NCBI GenBank assembly: GCA_013180625.2
Contig: SNVD02001278.1
Coordinates: forward strand, 79,332 to 143,331
Direction: 5' to 3'
From: Boswellia sacra
Taxonomy: Eukaryota > Streptophyta > Magnoliopsida > Sapindales > Burseraceae
DNA length: 64,000 bases
A model generated the notes under the pieces. The model was given only the letters and a program-made list of their open reading frames with translations. It was not told the origin of the DNA and did no database searches. Positions 23,573 to 35,808 of the stretch are shown piece by piece. Within the stretch, counting starts at the first letter, position 1, and every line of letters starts with the position of its first letter. The position numbers and the translations under genes were made by a program.

Positions 23573-25318
23573 TGCCACCGAAAAGACCAAGAGACCTCTA
23601 TGGAGAGTGTAATACGACGGGAAGCAGAATCTTGATGACAATCGACAACATCTTCCCAGACTGAAATGAATAATGAAGGCATGTACACATATAGTTTTTT
23701 TAATGTCTAATTTAAACTTAAGATTGCTTAAACCTTTGCTTGTTGTGTTTTTATAAATACGGGTGGTACATCAAGTGTTGTTAAAGTATGTGGAGTAGCT
23801 CAAACTGTTCGTGAGTGGGGCACAGGCCAAAGGTTGCATATTGAGTTTAACTCTCAATGGCAACCAATAAACACAAACAAAGACAAATTAACCACCCAAC
23901 TTGGAATCATAGCAAAAAATGGCAACATGGCTCCATTGACTTGTCCTTGATGGCAAAATATGACATCACACCTTTTGGATGCCATTTGGAAAGAACTGAA
24001 GGTTATTTATTTTTAAGAAATTCATAGGTTACATGCATATTAAGTTGTATCTCCATTAATCTATTATAGTTTGTTCTTGCAAGATAATATAGATGTTCTT
24101 GATAAGTATAGACCTCATTGTTTACAACATATTGGAACCTTGGTGGAATTGGAAAGCTCATGTGAAGAGAGACTCTATAAAAAATTTGATACGGATGAGG
24201 GCCGGTTAAACTTTACTCCTCCTAGAGTTCACCCAGATCAGTGGCCTATTCTTGTATTTTTTTTTTTTTTTTTGTTTAGATGAAAAGAAATTGAGAACAA
24301 TAAAAAAATGAATAGATCTCATATTTGCTTATATGTGTATTATAAGTCATAATATAATTGTTGTTAACATTGTTTATATTATAGGAAGCTACAGCGAAGA
24401 ATAAGGTAAATCGAGCACAACAAGTTAAACTTCATCGAATAGGCTGTATGTCGTTTGCCCAGAAACAAGAAGAGGTAAGTTATATATATATTTTTATGCT
24501 CTCTACTTGTTGGTTATTAAGATCTACGTATATCTCTTTACTAGTTATATTATTTTAGTTATGTTTTTTTTTTTTTGTTTGTTTGGATGAAAGGAAATGG
24601 AGAACAAACTGATCGCATTAGTGTCATCGTCAAGACTAGAACAAAAAGCAATGGGGAAGTAGGTGATGATGAAAGTGTAGAACTAATTGTAAGTTCTTTA
24701 ATCTTTTGAACTTATATATTCATCCACTATCTATAAATTAGTTTTTACTTAATACTTTATCTTCATTGACTTGTTATTTCTTTTAATTATGTTGTAGAGT
24801 TAATTTAATAAAGGTTTTTCTCAATTTCCATAAAACCAGCAAACTCAACAAGTTAGAGAGGAGGTATTTGGCAATGTAATAGGACCTGATCATTGTGGTT
24901 ATGCCCAGACATATGGTTTTGGTCCATCGCCAACTGACATTCAAGGTAGCAGCTCATTTGATATTCACTTGAGGAAAGAGTTGGGTACTTTACTGCAAGA
25001 ACATAACAACTTAAAGGATGCACACAAAAACTTTAATGAAGCACACAACAACTTGAAGCAGGATCACAACAACATGAAGGTCATGTATGATGAAGTCGTT
25101 TCCTTTCTGCAAGAGAGGTTTCTAGAATTTGCAGAGCGACGTGGTACAAGATCGGTATTTACTTATTTTTTAAAGTTAAAAATCTAGTTTCAGTTGACTT
25201 AAATTTTTTTTCTAAATAGGTCCCAGATGCTTCAAGTGGACATCGTAGTCATTTCCAATATGATAGTCATGGAACAAACAACATCATAGATCGTGAATCA
25301 AACCAAGAGAACGAATAG
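23573..25318 (+). pseudogene. CACTA second gene, Transposase_24/TNPD-like (element 1)
   Basis: It begins MPPKRPRDLYGECNTT and includes GTSSVVKVCGVAQTVREWGTG, IEFNSQWQPINTNKDKL, TQLGIIAKNGNMAPLTC and, in later exons, EVFGNVIGPDHCGYAQTYGFGPSPT. These are typical of the plant Ptta/En/Spm family protein. The penultimate exon (24969-25155) encodes a helical repeat: QEHNNLKDAHKNFNEAHNNL, then KQDHNNMKVMYDEV, likely a coiled coil. The last exon ends SNQENE before TAG. Exons are split by AT-rich introns. Frame problems (an early stop after ECNTTGSRILMTIDNIFPD and WQNMTS) indicate decay. In this transposon family the product binds subterminal repeats. Confidence 0.8.
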
Positions 25319-25689
25319 GTATATAAATGAAATTAAACAATTTGTTTCAAAATATATAATGTTACTTAATGATTATGATCTTGGTGCAAATTGATTCTTC
25401 CAGGTAATTTACCAAGTTGTAGGCTATTTACGAAGTTTTGTGATTTACTTATCAAATGATTAAATTATGGGAAGGTTGTTGAACTATCTAACTAAGATGC
25501 TGTTTAACTATTTGATTATAAGATGTTGAATCATGTGGATGATGATTGCGTTATCTTTGGTTTTCTTGGATTACGATTGAACCATTATATGAGATATTTT
25601 TGTATTTGATTTGATTTCATTATATTCATTGAATGAATGATTAAAGAATTATATCAAAACATTTTTTGAGATAGGTTAATTAATTTGTA

Positions 25690-26130
25690 AACAGTAAAAA
25701 AAATTTAAAGTAGCAAAAGCAGTGAAGTTTGAAAAAAAAGACCTTTTTACAGCGGTTTCGTGATCGATGCAAAAAAATTTTAGAAAACTATTTACGACTG
25801 TTCCACATCAACTCATGATAGTTGTGCAAAATTGTATAAAAATTTTTTACAGCGGTTTTATGAATTTTTATGGCAGTTTAATGTTTGTCGTAAAAAGTAA
25901 TATATATACGACGACCTATAACCGCTGTAAAAAGGTGTGGTTCATTGTCGATCGCGTTTGGTCGTTCATTTTTGTGCCGAACAAGCAAACTGCCCTGAAA
26001 TCATATTTATGATAGGCCAAACCACCATAAAAGCTTTTACTGTGGTTGTTTTTGCGACGGTTTTGAACTGTGGTAAAAGCATTTTTACGGCAGTTTTCCC
26101 CCGCCGTAAAAAGTCTTCCCTGTTGTAGTG
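25690..26130 (+). mobile_element. CACTA right terminus with subterminal repeats (element 1)
   Basis: The segment ends CTTCCCTGTTGTAGTG at 26130, the reverse complement of a CACTACAACAGGG terminal repeat. Inside, the motif TTTACAGCGGTTT/TTTACGGCAGTTTT and its inverse AACCGCTGTAAAAA, CCGCCGTAAAAA recur many times (25747, 25846, 25920, 26035, 26080, 26100). Genes of element 1 are upstream in the right orientation. A matching CACTACAACAGGG left end was not found upstream, so the left boundary is unknown; it may have been lost. Confidence 0.85.
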
Positions 26131-28154
26131 AGCAAATGAACTCAACTATTCAATTACTAGAATTCATGAATTTGTTTTAAATTAATATGATTAATCTTGG
26201 CCTCACATCGACCTTAATATATATTCTTAAGTGTTTTAAGTTCCTAAAATTTTTGGTTTAGTGAATATATATATGCATCGAATAAAAGACTGGTAACTGG
26301 TAATTAATAGTATATATTGAGATGGATTTCATTTGAAGTACTTTTACCGCTACTACATTAAGAAATAAAATGGTTTTCTGTAATCATCAACTGATTAATT
26401 AAGCAAATTAGAGTCAAGTGAGGATGTAAAACGCAACATTATTATTTGTGGTCCTTTGCAAGCTTCTTTTTTGGCGTCTTTTCCTCTTTTCACTTTATTC
26501 CATTCAATCAATATTAGTGCTTAGTTTTATGCATGGTTTGTTCATCATCAAAAATGAAAAATAAAAAGATATCTCTGCAATGGCTAACTCCATTATTTTG
26601 TTTGAATTATAAGTTGTTCTCACATGTTAGCTAATTTGGATAACGACGGAACTGGTATTAGTGGTTAATAAGCTTCAACAAGCTGCATAGGATGAATTTA
26701 CTACATCATTCATATCACGGGGCTAAAATTTTATTATAATCCCACTACAAGAATTTTGTTTATATATGTCACTTTAAAATTTGATTAATTGCCGGTTCTT
26801 AGAAAAACATTCAATTATATAAAAGTCAAAACCTCTTCTTTCAATACGTGTTCCTTGACAATGTCCTCAAAATTACTCTTGTGCCATTCATATATAAATA
26901 AGCTAAAATTTCCTTCTTCTTTTTGCAGCCCTAATTTAGAAATGCCACCCCTCTTTGCATATACCCTTGAATCCCTAATCTCTTACCTTCTGAAATCCCA
27001 AATCTCTCCACTCCAGAAGCCTTATTCTTATAAAATCCCTAACTCAACCATTCCAAAATCTGCGGACTCGTTGAATCTGTAATTTATTTTGGGAAATCTC
27101 TAAGTAACCTGTGTGTTCCCTGCTGTCTCTACAGCAAGCCTACGATCTATAATTGTTCTGTCCACTACTCCCTCGTCGGCTTCAGACTCTTGTTCACTTA
27201 TCTCACCTAATCCTTCTGCATCTCGGCCAATAGCTCGCAGGTATTCCTCCGTCATTTCATCTATTGTTTACTAGCTCCAGATTGTTCTTCATTGTTATTT
27301 ATTAACTTATTAACACGTTTTATATATTTGGGTGATGTTTATAAACATGTTTGGTGCTTTGGTTTTGATTTAAAGTTAGCCCCTTTCAAAGAGGAAGCAG
27401 TTGGATATCTAAGTTTTTTTTCTTTATTTCTTTTTTAAGTTATTACTTTGAAAACTTTCTTCACCCACTCTGCCTTAGCCGTTTGCTGGGTTGTTTTGTT
27501 TCATTTCATTTGTTTTTACTCTACCTGTCTGCTTCTATATGTCTCTCTCTCCCCACTAGCTATCTATTATGATCTCTTCCTATTTTCAAAGGTACATGTT
27601 TTTGTTTCATCTCTGTTTCCTCTGTTTTCACATGTTTTCAGCTGATATATATTCTGTGTAATTTCACTATTTTCATTCACTTCTCAAAGTTTAAGTTTTT
27701 AACGAAGCTAACATATCAAGTTTGAGTTTTTAACCTTGTTTGAGTGTGACAAAGTTTAAGTTTTTATTTTCGTTTTGGGTCTGCGTATTTTGAGCTTGGT
27801 TTTTATTTTTCTTTTTATGGTTTTACTACATAATGTTTACTTAATTTTTTGTGCTCTGATTTACTATTGTATCCGATTCTGCTTTGACGAAACCATACAT
27901 TTATAATTTTTTTCCATTTTTCGTTTTCACTTTTATCTATTTTCTAAAGTGGGAAATCATGTGACTCAAACTAGCTAAAGATATGTATGCAAGCTTTAAA
28001 ATTCATCTAGGTATGGAGTAGTTATTCTCCTTTGTTGATTTTTTGAACAACCAAATGGAAAATAATAAGAAACTATTATGAGTTGAAGATAAGGTTTTGT
28101 TTGGTTGCCAAGAAATGCGAGAAAATGGATAAGAACTAATAAACTTGAATGAAA
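26131..28154. other. Gene-poor DNA with leader-like CT-rich stretches
   Basis: A CACTACAAGAATTTTG sequence at 26743 may be a lone CACTA-type end. A TATATAAATAAGC box near 26891 is followed by CT-rich leader-like DNA up to 27240 (CTCGCAG then GTATTCC, a possible leader exon donor), but no coding exon was recognised after it. Confidence 0.35.
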
Positions 28155-28299
28155 CTACAAAAACACGTTTTATATATGTCACCCATTTGCGACGGCATTA
28201 GTGCCTGCCGTATATGAGTTGCTGCGAACGACGCCTCTACCCCCAAATAAGATGGCTACCTCCCTGACGCAAATGGGCATTGTATTTTTAATCGTGTAG
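28155..28299. mobile_element. 145-bp CACTA-like MITE
   Basis: It begins CTACAAAAACACGTTTTATA and ends TATTTTTAATCGTGTAG. Just inside, CCCATTTGCG (28182-28191) and CGCAAATGGG (28268-28277) form a perfect 10-bp inverted pair. The terminal CTAC/GTAG and the GACGGC/GCCGTA-type subterminal motif resemble non-autonomous CACTA derivatives. It cannot code for protein. Confidence 0.55.
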
Positions 28300-29911
28300 C
28301 CCATTTCAATCAAGAAATCCAATTCAATTTTGCCCTAGAAATCCATTTGAAGCCATTTCAATTCTGCATAATTGATGAAACTTTAAGCCATTGCGCTTAT
28401 TCCTCTTCTACTTCGCAGATTAACTCTAAGAATGAATCTCATCTGCATTTGCATTGCATCATCGCAGCTTATTTCATATACATTTCAGTAACAAAGATTG
28501 TGGTAATGATCTCATGTCATCTGCATTTCTCTCATCTACATTTTTTTTCTAAGTCACCAGATTTCGCTTTTCTTTTGCAGAGACCACAGAGATGCTCTAA
28601 ATTTGCAGTGGCATTAGCTCCGATGTAAACCTTCTCTCTCGCTTATTTCACTCTCTCACTTACGGCTTTTGTCTTTCCTGATCAATTTTTCTTGCATTTT
28701 GATAATTTTGTTTAAGGCATTTGTGTTTGTTGCATTTTGATTCAATGATTTGCAGATGGCACAATCAGCTATACTTTCTCTCTGATCTGCTCTCTTGCTT
28801 GCTGCTTTCTCTGATTTCCTTAAATCAATTTTCGCATGCTGCATCTCTGCTTTTATTTTTGGTAATTTTTTTGAACGAATATGAATTTGCTGCATTTTGT
28901 TCATTCAATATCATTGCCATGGATGTATCTTTCAAATATAAAACAAGTGCTTTTAATCTTTATAGTAAATTTTACTACAATTCTAGTTCTAGTTTTGTCT
29001 TTGGCATGTGCTATGTGCTACAGTTGCTACTGATTTTGATAGACTTAGACACAACACCACCAGCACAAAGAGTGAGAGAGAATTATTTTGTCAAATGATT
29101 AAAGGAAGAGAGAGAGTGTGTGTGTGTGTGTGTGTCTCATTATTATTATTATTGTTGTTGTTATTGTGAGAGCTTTTCTTTTGAGCATGTTCGAGACAGA
29201 GGAAGAAGAATGATTAAAGGAGAAACTCAAAATATGGGAGTTGGCAGTGTGAATGATTGTTGCTCTAACATTAGGTCAATATCTTTCCTATGTGCTGCTC
29301 TAAACAACAATTTGTGATCACTTCAAATTGTACTTCGGCCTTAAAAGGCATCCAATCCATAGACCTATTGTTTTTTTCCCTATTATTTATTCATTTTTTA
29401 TTGCACAACTCCTTATAAAGGACCAAATAGTCTTCCAGCCTGGTGATATGTTTTGTATAGCTCTGTTTAAGTTTTCTTTTTGTTTTTGTTCTTTTTTGAA
29501 TGCATACTATGAACTATTAATATTATTATTCATTGATTAATTATTCGATCCCACATATCAACGAAACTATTAATTATATTAGACTTGAAAGTTGAAGCTT
29601 ACTTCACCCTCACAAATCACAATAAGCATGAGATGAGTGACCACATAGTGCACTGCTTTTAATCTTTCTTTGCCTCATACCAGCTGTAAACCTGATAAGT
29701 GAAGGCCTACAATTTGAACTGGAATCCTGCCCATTTCACCATTCTATGATTAAATTTTAGGTCATCTACTACCCCACCACATACTCACTGTCCCACTCTT
29801 ATTTACCCTTTTTGCTTTTCTGGGCCTGAGTGTTTTTCCTTCTTTTCATTTCCCAATAGAAATTCATTTTAGTGATCTCTAGAAGTCCAGGCAAGAGGCA
29901 ACTACACAACC

Positions 29912-29945
<34 letters not shown>

Positions 29946-32699
29946 CAGAATCATTCTCCACGTTTTAAACCAGATTTGATCAAAATTTGTTGTGTGTTTT
30001 CTTAAACGAAAACAATGAGTAATATTGTTATAATATGCAAAGTTAGGTGAGGCTAGCAGAGCGTAGCATAGCATGGCATGGCATATGGCAACTGATTTGT
30101 ATTGCAATAGATAGAAAAATGGTGTTTGACCATAGTTTTCGTAAACATATTTGTGCTTTATGAACAAATCTTCCATACGTCGAAGCTAATTAATTAAACA
30201 TCTCATAAACTTAGAAGCATGCGTTCTAGGTAAAATACATTTACTTTGAAATATAAATATAATTTGACAGTATATAGTTACTTTTATTGCAAATAGTGAG
30301 AGAATGACGTTAATTTTACTTATTATTCTGATAATGCTCATCGGTACTCACCACACCAGCTGATCACTTACACTTCTAATCGTTGATACCTGCCAGACAT
30401 ATATGCAATGCACTCATCTAATCTTCAATTTTATCAGCTGATCTTACTGACCTCATTCTTCTCTTACACCTACGCTCTGCTCTCTTCTTCTTGTGGAACT
30501 TGCTCTCACTTGTTTGCTGACTCAATCACTGCCACCCATAGTTATTAATAGAACACATTATACTGTAACATAATAATTCTTGTCCTAAATCGAAACACTT
30601 GTCAGGCTAGGGATTAAGCTAGGGATCAAGAGGAAACTAGTATATCACGAAGATGTCTGGATATGCCAAGGCCTCATTACCTTATTTCCTTGCATCTAAC
30701 CTGCTCTCAAAAAGTGAGCCACATACAGTACACATGTCTAAGCTGAATCTATAACTTGCTTGGCATTGCTAGAGTGTCTAATCTTGATTTTAGTCCACTC
30801 ACAGGCTAGTGGTTTTGTTTCTTCATTCTTTTTCATTGTTTTCTATATTATGATTTTGCTTTTGGCCTATACTATTTTACAACCAGTCATCTTTAATCCG
30901 CTAAATCTACTCCCTATTTCTTGTTATCTGTTTCTTTATAAAATATGTTGTTTTTAGAAGTTCCTTTTCGATTTGTTCCAATGGAAAAGGGCCTTTGGCA
31001 TTTTTATTTTTAGTAAAGAACCTGCCCAATTGAAATCATCTCGACAAATGATCTGATGAAACTATAGTCTTAAATTGAATGCGAAGCAAGTGTAGAGGGT
31101 TAGCTATAGCTAAAATATGTGTACTGATCTGTTTTTTAAGATAAAATGTGTATGGACTATGGATTTGCCTTGTGTTAAAGACTATAATTTTGTTTCTTGC
31201 ATTTCCAAACTTGCAGATTCTTCCTATTTTCAGCCTTCAGATATGTGCTACTGCATACTTGATCATTAGTACAATAGAGGAGATATTATAGGTAAGATAA
31301 AAAATCATTCAATACTTTAATATGTTTAATTATGTTTAACATGCATACTTAAATATGTTTAAGATATTATAGGTAAGTAGTTTAATATGTTTGTTGGAGC
31401 TGATTGCCAGGAACCTATATTAAACGAAATGCTAAATCTGTTTTAGTTAACTCATACCCAGATGAATATTCATCCATTTCATTCAAGTTTTTCCTCCTTT
31501 TTCTTCCTCTCTCCCTTGGCGTTATGGGGTTTTGCCTTGCCTGTTTTGGGAGCCATTGTGCATCAAATGTGTTGGATTGGTTATAAAGTTGCATGTTTCA
31601 ATCTGCTTCTTTGACGATAAAAACTATGACTTGAATTGAACTTATCGATGAAACTTACAACTCTCTGCATGCAAATCTTGAGCAGTAGAAATAGACAAAT
31701 AGGTAGATTTTGAGTGGGAGAAGAGTGTAATATAAAGAACCCAGAAAGTGGCTTTTACATGGTGAAGATAAAAGAAACGATAAAGATAGAGTTATGAGTG
31801 GGAGAGAGTTGAACTAAGTGAATGTTTGCATGATAAAAGTGCCGGTGAAAGAAATAAAGATAGATATACTTAAAATGATCTTCTTGGTTATTTAGCATGT
31901 GGGTCATGCAAATATAGGCCTGCAATGATTCGAGCTAATACGTCATAATTATTAGGTAGGGCAGCTTGGTGGAAATGATAAATGAATTGGCAGTGAGATA
32001 TCATGATCATGATCATATGATCAGGATTCTAGAAGCTAGCTAGCTAATTGAGCTAGCAATAGCCAGTGGAATTACTTTTTGTTAGTTTTTCAATTTCTTT
32101 ATTTGGAACTGCTTTCGGAGATTTTGTTACTTTGTTTCACAAAGATTACATGTTTTCCAACCGAATTCCTTAAATCAATTTGATACGCAACTTGACGATC
32201 TGTTGTCTTTTCTTTTTGTTTCTTTAATAAAATTTCTTTTTTATTTTCAATAGCTATTATTACTTTTATCATATTCGTCACATGCATTATTTTTTCTGGC
32301 ACACAAAACAAAATTCTGAAAGTTTCCTCCTCCCTTTATTTATTTAATATTTGAACTAAAAATATTTATTAAATAGAGTTTTTATGTCAACTATTTGATT
32401 AATTTGAGTAGAAAAACCAAAGTCTCGTGCCACATGATCATGTGCAGTCATTAAAGAATAATTAATTAATTAAGTTATCAAACCCTTGTTCCCTAAAATA
32501 AATTATTCAAGGGCACACCAGTGATTATTTAATGAGTGAAATCATTCTCGTCATCATGCCATGAGTGATAGCTACTAAACCACCAATTACTTTCATATAG
32601 ACAGCTAGCAAGTAAATTGATAGCTCATCAAGTTATTTGTTAAATCATTTTGTGACAGTTAAAGCTTTGAATCAGGCAAGATTAAAAGCAAATTAAGAG
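28300..32699. other. Gene-poor DNA with microsatellites
   Basis: (TG)n at 29116-29135 and a TATATGTGTG repeat at 29914-29945 stand out. Short open frames (28347-28628, 28721-29098, 29799-30176) have low-complexity or hydrophobic composition and no family I recognise. They are not called as genes. Confidence 0.4.
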
Positions 32700-32908
32700 C
32701 ATATTGAGGGACAGATTTCCAGAAATGGCCAAGTCCTTATGCAATTGCTTCTGGGATTTTGCTTGCTCTATCATTTTTGAAGTATTTATACCATCGTTGG
32801 TTGGCTGTTAGAGCTGTTGCTGTTGGCATCTACCCCATTGCTCTTAAAGCCTTTGCGACAATAAGAAGTTTTAGGCTTGCTATCAACACTCTTATGCTTA
32901 TAGTAGGT
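32700..32908 (+). pseudogene. HMA: Heavy-metal P1B-ATPase (HMA2/3/4-type) exon fragment
   Basis: From 32720 the frame reads QKWPSPYAIASGILLALSFL, then KYLYHRWLAVRAVAVGIYPI and ALKAFATIRSFRLAINTLML, stopping at a GTAAATG donor-like site. This corresponds to the first transmembrane region of plant zinc/cadmium-exporting ATPases of the HMA2/3/4 group (KWPSPYAIASG... G.FPI.LK...SIR...LDIN.L). In the family, metal is pumped out of the cytosol across plasma membrane or tonoplast. No CPC, DKTGT or other catalytic exon is nearby, so it is an isolated captured or decayed exon. The assignment is from remembered family sequence; the frame itself is open. Confidence 0.75.
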
Positions 32909-35808
32909 AAATGATTTTCCTTTTTCCTTTCTCCTACTTAAATATTTATGTTTTCTATATCACCCAGGAGAGATGTGACATGGTCATTTCATATTTTCGT
33001 TTAAATTTATCACTTTTTTTAATTATGAATTTATTAACTTCTTCTAAAGTACGATTTCATTATAGATTAATGTTTGATATGGGAAATAGACAAATATCTC
33101 TTATCAATGTAGGTTGTATAGAGTTAGTGGTATCAATAAGTTGTAGATAGCATTATTGTTCTAATAAACTTTAAACTTAAAAGAACATATTAGAGATTTT
33201 TATAATCTCAAGAGATGTTTGCTATGAATACTAATTTAAAATCAGCCAGATATATTTGTATTTCAACAAATTTCAAATAGAATTCATGGAAATTTTGAAT
33301 TATATCATGGATACAGTAACAATAATAATAATAAATTTAATGATAAATTATTATTATTATTAGATTTTTATGAAAATGATAGCAATTAAAAGAAATAGAT
33401 AATTTAGTTAATTGGAAGCATTAAAAATGTTAAATACGAATATAAATAAAAAATAACAGCTTTAATATTTAAATGAAATTAATATAAACAAGATGCATAG
33501 TTAATGCAAGAACTTGGTGAATCTAGTCAACTCAAAGATGCCAACTAAGTACCAAACCTTACCGTTAATATCACTCATTGTAAATGAACATTAATTCTTA
33601 TTGTAACAATATATATATATATATATAACACTTTGACTAACTAAATGTATTTTACTGCATACTGTCAAAGGGATTTAAAATTTTTTATCATTAGTAGTAA
33701 ACAAAATGGTTGATTTCTTTTGTTTTTTTTAAGGTTGATTTCGTAACAAACATAATATATGGCAAATCAAATTTTTATTTTGAAAACTAAGAAAAATATA
33801 ATCTATATTTTCCCCTCCCATTTTAAGTTAGTGCCCTTGTTGTTGTCACCATTTTGTTGTCGTTTTTTGCTTTCCCACTTTTTACAAATATAGCTTCAGA
33901 AAGCACACAATATAATACAACAAACAATAGTAAGAACAAAATTTATTGCTCAAACTTAAAACTTGAATCGTTCACGGGGATTCCATTTCCATATTAAATC
34001 CATCCTTTCATCATGCTTGGCCCATAATTGCTTTACCTTCTAAATTTGCAATATTTATTATCTTTACATTTTAAAAGTATACAAGCTATCTTTTACAATC
34101 ATTTAATGGTGACGAATAATATTCATGAAATTTTGTTATAAGTAGATTAAAATATTTATTATTAAGAGATTTATTTATAATCGTATGATATCTTTGGATC
34201 TAATTAAACTAAAACTTATACAAGAAAATGCTTAACAAATGATACATAAGAAATATTTAGACATAAATCCACAACCTAATGTTTTTCACACAATATCTTA
34301 ACTATTTTTGAAACATTAAATTGAATGACATTATATGATTAGGAATGGATCTTTTAAATCCTTAAACGCATCTTAAGGAGAGAATAGCGCGCATCATTTC
34401 TTTTTCACAAACAAATACAAAATACTAGTCAAATAAATCTTTTTACTTTAATTTTTATTATTAATTTAACTCTTTTTTATTCCTTTTGGATTCTATTAAG
34501 CCAAAATAGATTTCTTTCTTTCACGCTAAAAGCCACAATAGCTTTGTTGCTTTCACACTAAACCAACCAGTACAGAAATGAGAGATAATGACTTCAAAAG
34601 CTGGTTAATTGCTTTACCTTTACACCTCACAAAGTTGCAAAGACTTGCTTTCTCCCCTATTATTATTATTATTAAGTTTTTGTAATTTTTGTTTCATACA
34701 CTTGCTCAGTTGCTCTTGCATTTTGTCTCTTTGCCTCTAGCTAGTTATTATTAATAAACTAACTAATAAATTAAAGCATTAGAATTATTAATTTTATACG
34801 AATTTATTAAGAGAGCTAGCAACTAGCTTCATACAAACGTTTGAGTAGTTTTATAGGGAATATTAGAGATTTAAAGTGGCATATAAGGTATCAATTTCAT
34901 CTTTTACAGATGCTTATTCACAATGAATACTAGAAGCACGCACGCACACACACATCCAAAGAGAGTGAGAGAGAGAGGTGGATAGGATAAGGTGAGCCTA
35001 AGCTAAGACCTTAATTTTCTTGTACAAAAGCAAGGAGAAATGAAATGTAAGGCTAGCAATTTCAGGCCTGTCATTATAATAATTAGTGTTGGATTGGTTC
35101 ATTTGTTAAAGTTTTTGGGTCAAAACATCTTTTGTTACAGGTGTTTGATTTTATCTTGCTGTAGGTTCTCTTGGTTTTTAAGCTTAGGCCTGCCTGCAGC
35201 TGCTTCATCTTTAGGTTATTATTCTCTTTCTATCTTTCTATGTGTTGCTATTTAAGTTTCATTTGCTTGTCTTCCTAGTTTGGTGTTTTAACGAAACAAG
35301 TCATGATATATTGGTTTGGTGGTGTTATAAATCAAATGTCACAAATCTGGTATATAAATAAATTTGTTTGTTTCATGCACACTTCTTAATGGCTTTATTG
35401 TAATATTAAAATCCCTTAAAACTTGATTATGGTTGCGGACTTTGATCTAATTTCTCTTTTCATCCTTGTTGTCTTATATGCTTTAATGCTCATTCCCTAT
35501 CACATAATTTCTTAGCATGCAAAGTTTATATGATTTTTTTGCTTCCCTATTCAGCCCTTGCGACATTAATAATAGTTTACATTAATATTAACATATTATA
35601 ATTTTACTTTAACTACGAATATATTTTAATTTTAACAGAAAAATTGATCTAGATAGTTGAATTGGGTATCATAAAATTTAATTAGATGGCCACAGCCAAG
35701 AATTACATAATAAAAATTCAAATTGTGTCCACTAACATCCTCTTTAATTAAAAGTTAACATTACTAAACAAAATCTTTATTACACAGGTGCATTACTTAA
35801 CTACCTAA
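32909..35808. other. Gene-poor AT-rich DNA
   Basis: It holds an (AT)n run at 33609-33626, an AATAATAATAATAA/TTATTATTATTATT inverted pair at 33318-33361 that could fold as a hairpin, and (CA)/(GA) runs at 34937-34977. The left terminus of the CACTA element whose genes begin at 35809 should be here, but no clear CACTA repeat is visible. Confidence 0.4.

Noticed and set aside
26789..27082. 97-codon frame after a TATA-like box as a small gene
   Set aside because: CT-rich leader-like composition and no family match; no support beyond being open.
29799..30176. 125-codon open frame on -
   Set aside because: It runs through a TG/AT microsatellite and has low-complexity composition with no known domain.
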